Source: Clostridium sp. CS001
GTDB taxonomy: Bacteria; Bacillota; Clostridia; Clostridiales; Clostridiaceae
DNA: 64,000 nucleotides
NCBI RefSeq assembly: GCF_020443565.1
Contig: NZ_JAIZZN010000012.1
Location: 1 to 64,000, forward strand
Direction: 5' to 3'
The position numbers were made by a program, and so were the translations under genes. This document shows, one piece after another, positions 35,187-43,703 of the stretch (position 1 is its first letter; each line of letters opens with the position of its first letter). The notes beneath the pieces were generated by a model. The model was not told the DNA's origin and did not search any database. It worked only from the letters and a program-made list of their open reading frames with translations.

Positions 35187-35294
35187 ATTGAATATTCCTC
35201 CTACCTCAATAATTTAATGTTTTGTTTTTGTTGTAGTATGTGACCCCCACTTATAGAAGAGGCGAGAGACCTTTCTTCTGAAGTGTCCTTAAAA

Positions 35295-35870
35295 CTATAA
35301 ATTATTAGAAAAATATACATCAGTTACTGATTTTCCTTTATAATCTTCAGGTAAAATATCCATATACACTTCATCATGAGCCTTTCCACCTATAAAATGA
35401 GATTCACGTCTTCTTCCAAATTCCTGGAAGCCAACTTTCTTATACATTTGTATTGCTTTATCATTATGGGAATAAACAACCACCATCACATTATGTAGGT
35501 TTAATATGTTAAAGCAATAATCTACAATAAGCTGCATTGCTTCAACACCATAACCTTTACATCTGAAGTTCTCATCACCTATTAAAATAGCTAATTCCGT
35601 TGATCTATCTATAGTGCATACTTCTTTAAGCCAGCAAAATCCAATTAACTTATCTTCCTTTAAATCAACTATTGAAAAATGATTAGCTTGGCTACTGTAA
35701 CTTTTTCCGAAAAATTCTTTAGTTCTTTCTATAGAATAATTGCCTGCTGCATCTCCAAGCCCGATAGCTGTATTTATGTCTGTAAACCATTCTGCAAACT
35801 TTTCATGATCCTCATAAACCATTTGTGCTAGATAACATTTCTCACCGATTAATTTTTTTAAATATTTCAT
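35295..35870 (-). CDS. GNAT family N-acetyltransferase (RimJ/RimL-like)
   Basis: 191 residues. LAILIGDENFRCKGYGVEAMQ is the acetyl-CoA site, and NLHNVMVVVYSHNDKAIQMY plus KVGFQEFGRRRES are the C-terminal signature of RimJ/RimL-type enzymes. Acceptor unknown. Encoded 23 bases after the frameshifted GNAT gene. Confidence 0.85.
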   Translation of the reverse strand: MKYLKKLIGEKCYLAQMVYEDHEKFAEWFTDINTAIGLGDAAGNYSIERTKEFFGKSYSSQANHFSIVDLKEDKLIGFCWLKEVCTIDRSTELAILIGDENFRCKGYGVEAMQLIVDYCFNILNLHNVMVVVYSHNDKAIQMYKKVGFQEFGRRRESHFIGGKAHDEVYMDILPEDYKGKSVTDVYFSNNL

Positions 35871-35893
35871 ATTATTTTCCTCTCCTTTTTCCT

Positions 35894-36653
35894 TTAATGC
35901 TTTTTCTCTTCCTTACTTCTTGAATAAAGTTCTGCCCATGCTGGAAAGAATCCAGCATTTATAGCAATATTTTGTGAGTGAAAATGGGATTCGCCAGTGC
36001 CATAAAAGGTTATTTTTCCTCGTTTTAAAATTTCATTTTTTAAAAGTGTCACCAAATTTGTTCCTATACCACGTCCTCGATACTCAGGTAAAACATCAAT
36101 ACCAACTTGCCACATGGTTTTACTATCTCCACTGGCACCAGCCATACCCATTATGTTATCTCCATCATATGCTGCAACTGCAAGCATATTTGGAAAGTTT
36201 TCATCAAAAACAAAAGCTTCTCCAAACCTATCATCATCCTCAAACTGCAAAATATCTTTTGCTTCATACCATTTGACATCGGTAATAGGTTCTACACACG
36301 GTATATCAGGGTTTGGTAGATAATAATGGTGATTATCTGCTATTTCATGTCCAAATTCATTCAATTTTTTGTCCAGTGCTCGTAGCTTTGGATATCCAAA
36401 AATCCATGCATCTCTATTTAACAATTTTTCTTCACACCAAGGCATCATCATAGGCGATGTACTGATAATTACTTTCCCACCAAAACAGAGTAGTTTTAAA
36501 AAACATCCATCATGATCATAAATACGTCTGCCCTCAATGAGATTATTTGCAACTATCGTATTTTTTTTCTTTTTTAAAATCACTCACTTGGCAATTATAG
36601 TCAAGCGCTAACTGCGCCTTAGCAATTTGTAGAATCTCAGTTTTTGTATACAT
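35894..36653 (-). pseudogene. GNAT acetyltransferase with frameshift in an A8 run
   Basis: Translation should start at ATG 36653 (behind GGGGG) as MYTKTEILQIAKAQLALDYN, then CQVSDFKKEKKYDSCK and stop. Removing one A from the A8 run (plus-strand T8, 36561-36568) continues as KEKNTIVANNLIEGRRIYD through DVLPEYRGRGIGTNLVTLL and SQNIAINAGFFPAW, a full GNAT of about 250 residues. The downstream open part (229 residues) has no ribosome site of its own. Either a real lesion, a slippery site, or a sequencing error. Confidence 0.8.
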
Positions 36654-36704
36654 ATTATTACCCCCATTTAATAAACTTCTTAACTACCCCACTTACAAAA
36701 AACT

Positions 36705-36740
36705 AAGGATGCAGATGAACATACATTCATCCACATCCTT
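36705..36740 (-). terminator. Terminator, minus strand
   Basis: AAGGATGCAGATGAA pairs with TTCATCCACATCCTT; the minus strand then runs AGTTTTTTG. It lies upstream of the GNAT relic and would end any transcript entering from the right. Confidence 0.75.
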
Positions 36741-36842
36741 TTAGCACGTCACCTAAAGTGCCGTTAAATTTCATTACTATATATGATTTTACCCAAATAT
36801 CTTTTCTATGGATAAATATATACATATTAATTAAAAATAAAA

Positions 36843-36869
36843 AGTTGTGTCATCAAAAGCAACACAACT
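36843..36869 (-). terminator. Orphan terminator, minus strand
   Basis: AGTTGTGT pairs with ACACAACT around 11 bases, followed on the minus strand by TTTTTATTTTTA. No gene lies between it and the APC permease terminator at 37357, 490 bases away. Confidence 0.6.
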
Positions 36870-37356
36870 CTAATTTCAAATTATTATTAAGCAAGATAAA
36901 GCTAAGATGTTATTACTTTTTTACAAATCTAGTATTAAAGTAAAAACACGCTCCATAGCATTTTTATAACTTACCGTAATATTAATGAAAATCAAAGAAT
37001 TGTAATTGATGTTGTTCATAATCTACTTAATTAAAATCTTAAAATCCATAACAAATAAACCTAAGTATATGGTTTATATAAACACTTATCCCTGCAGTAT
37101 TTCAGTTATGATTTTATTAAACTTTAATTTATTAGAACTGTAACAACATAATAATCATTCTTCGGTTCCCCCTTAACGATAAATCTTCTTTAAATATAAC
37201 AAACTTCTTCAATTGTTATTATATTTATAATATTATACATTCTTCCATTAGTCAATATTTTTATTAATATAATCTTCTGAAACTTCTGTTATATAGTTTT
37301 TATGTTCTGCACAATAGCTACTTCATAACAATTTCTTTATTTTTAATAATATTGCT

Positions 37357-37386
37357 CAAAAAAGACACCTACATAAGTAAGTGTCT
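37357..37386 (-). terminator. Terminator after APC permease
   Basis: AGACACTTAC / GTAGGTGTCT on the minus strand with TTTTTTGAGC behind it, nine bases from the permease stop. Confidence 0.8.
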
Positions 37387-37394
37387 ATATATAT

Positions 37395-38792
37395 TTATTT
37401 GTTTTTCAGTGCATTCTCTCTTAATTTATCTACTTTACTATCTGTTTTATTATTTTGTAGCATCATATATAAATAAAATGGAATCCCCACTAACATAAGG
37501 ATGAATCCATACATTACTACCTCGGATCCAGTTCCATATATTGCATATATGGAATATCCAAAGGCAAGTATTGATATAAATGAATTCTTTAAAAAATTCC
37601 ATATGTTAAATTCTTTTGATTGTTTTCTTAAAAGCACTATTTCCGCTGCTGCTGAAAATGCATAAGAAGGAAGGAATGCCAACGTACCAAGTAAAATCAT
37701 AAAATCAAAAGCACTTCTTAAAGAACCCACGTAATTCAATGTTAATAGGATATTTGCACAAATTCCGCTTATAACAAGTGAAGCAACTGGTGTATTAAAC
37801 TTAGGGTTTATTTTTCCAAATACTTTTGGGAATAAATTATCTTTTGAAGCTGCATAAGCACTTCTACCTGTGGTTAATATCCACCCTGAAGTGGCTCCTA
37901 GTGTTGAAATAATTGCACCTAAGGCTATAAAGTTTCCACCCCAAGTGGCACCTGTAGCCGCATTTATTATATCTGCTAATGGAGCTTTGGATTGTGCAAG
38001 CTGCGATTGATTCATTGCTCCCATTGCAACTACTGAAATTAGTATATATATAATTGCAGCAATTGAGGTCCCAATTATTGTACTATATTTAATGTTTTTT
38101 TCTGGATTTTTTATTTCTCCTGCTGGCACTGTGGCACTTTCAAGACCTATAAATGCCCATAAAGTTATAGCTATTGCTGCCGGTAGGGTACCAATTCCAG
38201 CAAGCTTTGCATCTGTTACAGTGCTTAGATATTGTGGATTAAATTTTATTAGCCCAATAATTACAAAAACAATAAGTGGAATAATCTTAAGTATTGTTGT
38301 TATTATGCCAACTATTCCTGCTTCTTTTACCCCTAATATATTAATTATTGTAAAAGTCCAAAGTACTGCTGAAGTTATTAAAAAAGCAATTATAGGAGTG
38401 TTTGCTTGTGGAAAGAAGTAAGTTAAATAACTCATAAATGCTGTAATTATAGCTGCGTTACCTACCCAAGCCCCAATCCAGTATGTCCAAGCAATAAGAA
38501 ATGCTGCAAAGTCTCCAAAAGCCGCTCTCGTATATATTATAGGACCACCAGTTTTAGGCATTGCCGAGCCTAAATTAGCAAAACTTAATGCAATCAAAAT
38601 TGATCCTATTGCTGTAATAATCCATGCAATCATGGCTGTTTTAGGATTTGTAACTGCAGCTAGGGATGCAGGTGCCATAAATATTCCCGAGCCAATTATA
38701 TTTCCTATAACTATAGCAATAGCTGCTGCAAGTCCTAATTCTCTTTTCAAATTATTATCCTCTAATTTTTCCATTCCTTTGTTATTTTTCAT
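37395..38792 (-). CDS. APC-family amino acid permease/antiporter
   Basis: 465 residues, about twelve helices. First-helix signature AIAIVIGNIIGSGIFMAPASL, the MPKTGGPIIYTRAAFG segment of helix 3 and the WAFIGLESATVPAGEIKNPE motif place it among APA-type amino-acid or polyamine antiporters. Start at ATG 38792 with AAAGGAG seven bases upstream; the longer frame is not translated. Substrate not determinable from sequence. Single gene with its own terminator. Confidence 0.85.
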   Translation of the reverse strand: MKNNKGMEKLEDNNLKRELGLAAAIAIVIGNIIGSGIFMAPASLAAVTNPKTAMIAWIITAIGSILIALSFANLGSAMPKTGGPIIYTRAAFGDFAAFLIAWTYWIGAWVGNAAIITAFMSYLTYFFPQANTPIIAFLITSAVLWTFTIINILGVKEAGIVGIITTILKIIPLIVFVIIGLIKFNPQYLSTVTDAKLAGIGTLPAAIAITLWAFIGLESATVPAGEIKNPEKNIKYSTIIGTSIAAIIYILISVVAMGAMNQSQLAQSKAPLADIINAATGATWGGNFIALGAIISTLGATSGWILTTGRSAYAASKDNLFPKVFGKINPKFNTPVASLVISGICANILLTLNYVGSLRSAFDFMILLGTLAFLPSYAFSAAAEIVLLRKQSKEFNIWNFLKNSFISILAFGYSIYAIYGTGSEVVMYGFILMLVGIPFYLYMMLQNNKTDSKVDKLRENALKNK

Positions 38793-39000
38793 TACCATTC
38801 TCCTTTGCATAAGTATTAATAATAAGGTGTATATGCATCCAATACACAACTGTTGTTTTTAACGCAATAAAATATTTCACATACAACAGTCTATTGTTTT
38901 TGTTAGCATTTTCAGCCCGATTTAATATATCATATTTTTTTTAATAAATCTACTTTTTTTTAATATTTTCTGAGTAATTATTCATTTATTTTCAAAAATT

Positions 39001-39054
39001 AATAGGCAACAGATATATCCATACTATAGTATGATTCTCTCTGCTACCTATTAT
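39001..39054 (-). terminator. Imperfect terminator after anti-sigma gene
   Basis: AATAGGTAGCAGAGAGAATC and its imperfect partner fold around CATACTATAGTATG; the minus strand then reads AATTTTTG. It lies 25 bases past the stop. Confidence 0.65.
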
Positions 39055-39079
39055 TTATTCATCTTTATTAATTTTTATT

Positions 39080-40129
39080 TTAGTTTATTATAGAACTTAT
39101 AATATTAATGATTTCCGTCCATGGTGCATTACCTTCCACCCTATAATTTTTACCTGAATCCTCCCATATTGATTTCACATAAGGACATTCCGTATTATCA
39201 TCACTTTCACTTAATATATATTTAACTGCTACGTTATTTAAATTTATAACCATGTAGTTTTCCTTTGGTGTTTTTAATTCTATATTACTATTTGAATCTA
39301 ATTCTCTTGTATTGTCTACATCCTTGTATTCAGTTATCTTAAAGTATTTATTGTTATCGCTATAAGTAATTTCGTATAATACATTTGAATCATCACCTAG
39401 TTCTGGCACCAATATTGTTGATAGATTAAACTCTTTAGGCACATATGAAGGTATTTTTAGACTATCACCAAAAACTTTTATTGCTTCTTGTAGTGATAAA
39501 TCCTTCATTTTAGTTTCTTCATTTGATAATGCATCATTATTCTGCTTTGTTGGTAATGCAATTGTACTTGCGTCTTTTCCTTTTTCAGTTGTACTATTAA
39601 TTGAAGCATTCTCATTTCCTTGACTTGTAGATAAAATACTTTTATCCATTTCTTCGCTTTCCACTCCCACTTTTGCTTTAAAAGCTACAGTAGGATTTTC
39701 ATTTAAAGCAATAACCCTATTTTCCCCCTGTTGTTCTTTGCTGTTTTCATTAACTTTTTTTTGACTTTCATCTACTATTTCATTGGTATAAACTTTACTA
39801 TTTTCATTTTCTTTAATATTTACTTCATCACTAAGCCTCGGTGAATCTATTATTGATTTATCTAATGCTTTAATAGATCTTTCACTAGAATTCATAGTTA
39901 TTTGCTCATTACCTATTATGCTATTCTTAGTATAATAGGGATATACTACAATTCCCACAAGTAAGCAAGCTGCTAAAGTACAAGTTATTGGAATAGATGC
40001 TTTGCGGAAGGTAATGCTTTCACTTTTTTTACACTTTTCCAAAGTCTTTAGCTTCAGCTCTTCGCTTACTTTTATATTTATTAATTCTATATTTAGTGCT
40101 TGTGTTAATTCTTCTAAATTACCACTCAT
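39080..40129 (-). CDS. Membrane anti-sigma factor-like protein (DUF4367 type)
   Basis: 349 residues: a cytoplasmic N-terminus of about 45 residues (LTQALNIELINIKVSEELK), one membrane helix (PITCTLAACLLVGIVVYPYY), a long Ser/Asn/Glu-rich linker of about 150 residues, and a C-terminal domain (PSYVPKEFNLSTILVPEL, YFKITEY) of DUF4367 type. It follows and overlaps the ECF sigma gene by 11 bases. That layout marks it as the partner that holds the sigma factor inactive and senses something outside. Start ATG 40129 with GGGAGGG upstream. Confidence 0.8.
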   Translation of the reverse strand: MSGNLEELTQALNIELINIKVSEELKLKTLEKCKKSESITFRKASIPITCTLAACLLVGIVVYPYYTKNSIIGNEQITMNSSERSIKALDKSIIDSPRLSDEVNIKENENSKVYTNEIVDESQKKVNENSKEQQGENRVIALNENPTVAFKAKVGVESEEMDKSILSTSQGNENASINSTTEKGKDASTIALPTKQNNDALSNEETKMKDLSLQEAIKVFGDSLKIPSYVPKEFNLSTILVPELGDDSNVLYEITYSDNNKYFKITEYKDVDNTRELDSNSNIELKTPKENYMVINLNNVAVKYILSESDDNTECPYVKSIWEDSGKNYRVEGNAPWTEIINIISSIIN

Positions 40130-40694
40130 ATTCAACCCTCCCAGCAATACTTTTTCTTAATAATTCTCTCGATCTAAATAACCTAGTTCTTATTGTCCCC
40201 TCTGGAAGCTTCAGCATATCACTAATTTCTTTTGTACTAAATTGTTGATAGTAATATAAAATAATTATTTCTTTATATTTTATTGGTAAATTCATAACTT
40301 CATTTAGTAGTTCCTTTGACTCAATAGATTTTATTATAGTATCATCTAGCCCATCTGAACTATACACCTGGTTATATTCTTCTTTATCGTCTTCTCTATC
40401 ACTATTTAAAAATACTCTTTTTATCCAAAAGCTTTTAAAATAGTCTTTACACACATTGATTGTTATTCTCATAAGCCAAGTTTTTTCACTACTAATACCT
40501 TTAAATGTATCATATTTCTTAAATACCTTTATAAACACTTCTTGAAAGATATCCTCGGCCTTATGCATGTCCTTAACATATAGATATGCTACCCTAAGTA
40601 CGTCATCTCCATAGCAATTTATAAGTCGTTCTACTTCTTTATGTATATTACTCTTGTCTTCACTTTCATTTTGTACTAAAGGCACAACAGGCAC
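40119..40694 (-). CDS. ECF-type RNA polymerase sigma factor
   Basis: 191 residues with region 2 (DVLRVAYLYVKDMHKAEDIF, then QEVFIKVFKKYDTF) and region 4 (KYKEIIILYYYQQFSTKEIS, LPEGTIRTRLFRSREL). I place the start at GTG 40694 because GGAGTG lies six bases before it, although the frame is open to 40748. It is followed in the same operon by its presumed membrane anti-sigma factor. The trigger and regulon are unknown. Confidence 0.85.
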   Translation of the reverse strand: MPVVPLVQNESEDKSNIHKEVERLINCYGDDVLRVAYLYVKDMHKAEDIFQEVFIKVFKKYDTFKGISSEKTWLMRITINVCKDYFKSFWIKRVFLNSDREDDKEEYNQVYSSDGLDDTIIKSIESKELLNEVMNLPIKYKEIIILYYYQQFSTKEISDMLKLPEGTIRTRLFRSRELLRKSIAGRVEYEW

Positions 40695-40849
40695 ATATAT
40701 CACTCCTATACTAAATATTAGACGATAATATAGTGTTTTTTGTTTCACTAATACAATGATAATCGGTTTTCTAGGAAAATAATAGTAATTTCTATAACTT
40801 TTTTAAATTATTATATGAAATTCTTGTTTTATATAATATACAATCAAAC

Positions 40850-40896
40850 AAAGGCAACCAATCAAAATGATAAATCATTTTGATTGGTTGCCTTTT
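40850..40896. terminator. Strong bidirectional terminator
   Basis: Arms of 21 bases (AAAGGCAACCAATCAAAATGA fewer than one mismatch to its partner) around a 4-base loop, T-rich on both sides. It ends iscS-thiI and insulates the sigma gene. Confidence 0.85.
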
Positions 40897-41000
40897 TCAG
40901 TACCATATTTGTTTACCCATCTATAAATATATTTTTGTTTAACCTACCGTATTGCCCTTTTGATTTAATACACATTTTTAGTTTATAAGCTTAGTTATGT

Positions 41001-42143
41001 TTATTTATAAACTTCCATTTCCTCAAGAGCTCTCCCGACAAGTCCTTCAATATCTAAAACTGATTCTGATTTAATTATCTCTACTAGCCTTGGTTTTGTT
41101 TTTGGATGTTTAGGAACAAATATTGTACAACAATCCTCGTAGGGTAAAATTGAGGTCTCATAAGTATCTATTTTTCTAGAAACCTCCATTATATCTACTT
41201 TATCCATAGCAACCAGTGGTCTAAAAACTGGTCTATCGGAAACATCATCACTTACTACAAGACCTTCCATAGTTTGGCTAGCTACTTGCCCTATGCTTTC
41301 TCCAGTAGTCACCGAATTTATGTTTAGTTTTTCTGCAAGGCCACAGGCAAGTCTCATCATAAATCTTCTCATAATTATTGTTAATTCATCTTCTCTACAC
41401 TTTTCTATAATTTGCATTTGAATTTCTGTAAATGGTACTACATATAATGTTAGCTTTCCAGTGTATTCTTTTAAAATATTAGCTAATTGTTTCACCTTAT
41501 CCTTTGCTCTTTCACTAGTATATGGATGGCTATGATAGTAAACTGCATGTATCTCTACTCCTCTTCTTGCCATCATATAACCTGCAACAGGAGAATCTAT
41601 ACCTCCTGATAACATAAGCATAGTACTACCGTTCATTCCATAAGGCAGTCCACCCACTGCTTTTATTCTTTTAGAATAAAGATATGCCATATTTCTTATC
41701 TCAATATTTATAATGCACTGTGGATTATGTACATCTACACTTATATTTTCATTGTTTTGCAGAATATAAGCTCCTATTTTTCTATTTACCTCCATAGAAT
41801 TAGAGCTAAAGTTTTTGTTAGCTCTGTTAGTATCTATTTTAAAAGTTGTAGCTGAACTTTCTTTTAGTTCTAAAAGTGCTTGTTTTTCAATACTATCCAT
41901 AGAAGCTTCAACTTCTGTAACTATGCAAACTTCTGTTATTCCAAAAACATTTTTAATTTTTTGTATGATTTTTTCCATATGCTCTGAGTATATAAACCAT
42001 CTTCCTTGATCCTCAACAAATTCATATTCTACGCCTCTTAGCACATTTTTTATATTGTCTTTAAGTTTTTTTTCAAACTTACCTCTGTTTAGTCCCTTTA
42101 AAAAAATTTCCGGGGCAAACTTTACCAGAATTAATTTTCTCAT
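41001..42143 (-). CDS. thiI: tRNA 4-thiouridine synthase
   Basis: 380 residues: NFLD/THUMP domain (EVEASMDSIEKQALLEL) and the PP-loop ATP pyrophosphatase MLSGGIDSPVAGYMM. The catalytic Cys region YEDCCTIFVPKHPKTKPR is present, while the C-terminal rhodanese domain of enteric ThiI is absent, as usual in Firmicutes. It adds sulfur to U8 of tRNA and may serve thiamine synthesis. The preceding gene is the cysteine desulfurase that would feed it. Confidence 0.93.
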   Translation of the reverse strand: MRKLILVKFAPEIFLKGLNRGKFEKKLKDNIKNVLRGVEYEFVEDQGRWFIYSEHMEKIIQKIKNVFGITEVCIVTEVEASMDSIEKQALLELKESSATTFKIDTNRANKNFSSNSMEVNRKIGAYILQNNENISVDVHNPQCIINIEIRNMAYLYSKRIKAVGGLPYGMNGSTMLMLSGGIDSPVAGYMMARRGVEIHAVYYHSHPYTSERAKDKVKQLANILKEYTGKLTLYVVPFTEIQMQIIEKCREDELTIIMRRFMMRLACGLAEKLNINSVTTGESIGQVASQTMEGLVVSDDVSDRPVFRPLVAMDKVDIMEVSRKIDTYETSILPYEDCCTIFVPKHPKTKPRLVEIIKSESVLDIEGLVGRALEEMEVYK

Positions 42144-42204
42144 CTTTTAGCACTCCTTTGTATATCTATTGTATCTACCTTTTATTAGCTTTGCTGCAAT
42201 ATTA

Positions 42205-43347
42205 TTATCTTCTGTTTAACTTTTTTAAAAACTCTAATGATTTATGCAATTCATTTATCACATAATCTATTTCACTCTTATTATTATATTCACAAAAACT
42301 AAACCGTATAGTTCCACCTTGAAGCTCTAAATTTCTTCCAAGTGACTTTAAAACTTCACTAACCTTATTACTTTTCGATGAACATGCTGAACCCGTGGAT
42401 ACATATATCCCTTTTTCTTCCAAGGAATGAAGCAGAACCTCTCCCTTCACACCCTTAAATGAGACACTTAGTATATAAGGTGTGAAATTAGTTTCTAATT
42501 TACTATTAATTATTACATCATCTAGCTCCGATAGTTTTTCTATAAAATACTTCTTAAGGTCTAAAACTTTATTAAAATTCGCATACTGATTTTTGCACAT
42601 AATTTCTGCTGCTGCTTCAAATCCTACGATTCCAGCAAGATTTTCTGTACCTGATCTTAAATTTCTTTCTTGCCCACCACCGTTTATTAAGCTATTTGGC
42701 ATAAGTCCCTTCCTTATATATGAAAATCCAATTCCGCGAGGTCCATGGATTTTATGTGCACTAGTAGATAGTAAATCAATATTAAATTTTTCTACATCAA
42801 TAGGAAGCTTTCCATAACTTTGAACTGCATCTACATGAAACTTTGCCCTACTACTTTTCTGCTTTATTAATTTCCCTATAAGCTCTATGTCCTGTATAAC
42901 CCCTATTTCACTGTTAACATGTGCTATACTTACGATTTGAGTGTCCTTAGTTATACTGTCCATAAGCTGCTCTACATTAATTCTACCATTTTCATCTACA
43001 TCAATATAAGTAACCTTTACTCCTAAATCTTCTAGTGACTTAAATGTGTTTATAATACTTGAATGTTCTATTTTGGTGGTTATTATATGAGACGCAGCCT
43101 TAGCAAAACCCTTTATAAGAAAATTATTACTTTCACTTCCCCCTGATGTAAATATTATTTCCTCACTACTAGCATTTATACTTTTAGCAATGTTTGCTCT
43201 AACCTCCCTAAGTTTTTGCTCTGCCTTAAATCCTAAACTATGTGATGAAGATGGATTACCATAATAATTCTTCATGGTGCCACATACAGCCTCAATAACC
43301 TCTTCATAAGGCATTGTGGTTGCACTGTTATCTAAGTATATTTCCAT
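42205..43347 (-). CDS. Cysteine desulfurase paired with ThiI
   Basis: 380 residues of class V aminotransferase fold. It begins MEIYLDNSATT; the PLP Lys is in TSAHKIHGPRGIGF and the persulfide Cys in STGSACSSKSNK. It strips sulfur from cysteine. In Firmicutes a desulfurase encoded directly before thiI supplies that enzyme (NifZ/IscS type). First gene of the pair, with AGGAG upstream. Confidence 0.92.
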   Translation of the reverse strand: MEIYLDNSATTMPYEEVIEAVCGTMKNYYGNPSSSHSLGFKAEQKLREVRANIAKSINASSEEIIFTSGGSESNNFLIKGFAKAASHIITTKIEHSSIINTFKSLEDLGVKVTYIDVDENGRINVEQLMDSITKDTQIVSIAHVNSEIGVIQDIELIGKLIKQKSSRAKFHVDAVQSYGKLPIDVEKFNIDLLSTSAHKIHGPRGIGFSYIRKGLMPNSLINGGGQERNLRSGTENLAGIVGFEAAAEIMCKNQYANFNKVLDLKKYFIEKLSELDDVIINSKLETNFTPYILSVSFKGVKGEVLLHSLEEKGIYVSTGSACSSKSNKVSEVLKSLGRNLELQGGTIRFSFCEYNNKSEIDYVINELHKSLEFLKKLNRR

Positions 43348-43703
43348 ATTTTAATATCTCTCCTTTTTAAATCATCATCTTTAGCCCTGCAATATTAACA
43401 TCTTCAGAAGGAGAGTTACTTTCCCACTAAAGTATTCTAATTAATTCTTAGTATTTTGCTCTGAATTATTTAATTATAAATATGTTAATTATCAATGTCA
43501 ATAAGTAAAAAGGAAAGTATACAATCTTAAACTTTATAATATTTTTTTTCGTAACTATGGTTACGGAAAAATAATTTATTCTACGCTATAATAATCACAT
43601 AAGACGAGAGTGATTAATAAAAGATAGCTAATATAAATAAAAATAATCATGTGTATAACTTATGAAAAAATAAAATATTAGATAAATTTAGGAGGAAAAA
43701 TAT
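43348..43703. other. Divergent intergenic region iscS / hcp
   Basis: About 355 AT-rich bases. The only clear features are the HcpR-like palindrome and hcp -10 element (listed separately). The hcp leader is about 105 bases and shows no named RNA motif. Confidence 0.5.
43550..43592 (+). promoter_or_regulatory. hcp promoter with FNR/CRP-family (HcpR-like) activator site
   Basis: The palindrome CGTAACTATGGTTACG (43550-43565) is flanked by T7 and A5 tracts. A -10 element TATAAT lies at 43587-43592, putting the palindrome centre at about -41.5, the class II position for CRP/FNR activators. GTAAC-N4-GTTAC sites are described for HcpR, which controls hcp genes in clostridia. No HcpR gene is in the window. 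Confidence 0.7.

Larger units (their letters stand above)
36654..37356. other. 700-base region without a recognisable gene
   Basis: AT-rich. It contains two minus-strand terminator hairpins (36705-36740, 36843-36869) with no gene feeding the second one. A short patch, CGGTTCCCCC near 37165, is the only GC-rich spot. I find no conserved RNA motif or coding frame with a ribosome site. Confidence 0.5.

Noticed and set aside
35230-35290. GC-richer patch with GACCCCCACTTATAGAAGAGG, like the ends of IS200/IS605 elements
   Set aside because: No transposase, no second end and only a weak hairpin; not enough for a mobile element call.
35974-36323. Several plus-strand frames opposite the GNAT relic
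   Set aside because: They have no ribosome site and mirror the codon pattern of the minus-strand gene.
36758-36943. A 60-residue plus-strand frame in the empty region
   Set aside because: No ribosome site; overlaps the terminator hairpin at 36843 and codes low-complexity residues.
41815-42009. Plus-strand frame opposite thiI
   Set aside because: Shadow of thiI without a translation start.
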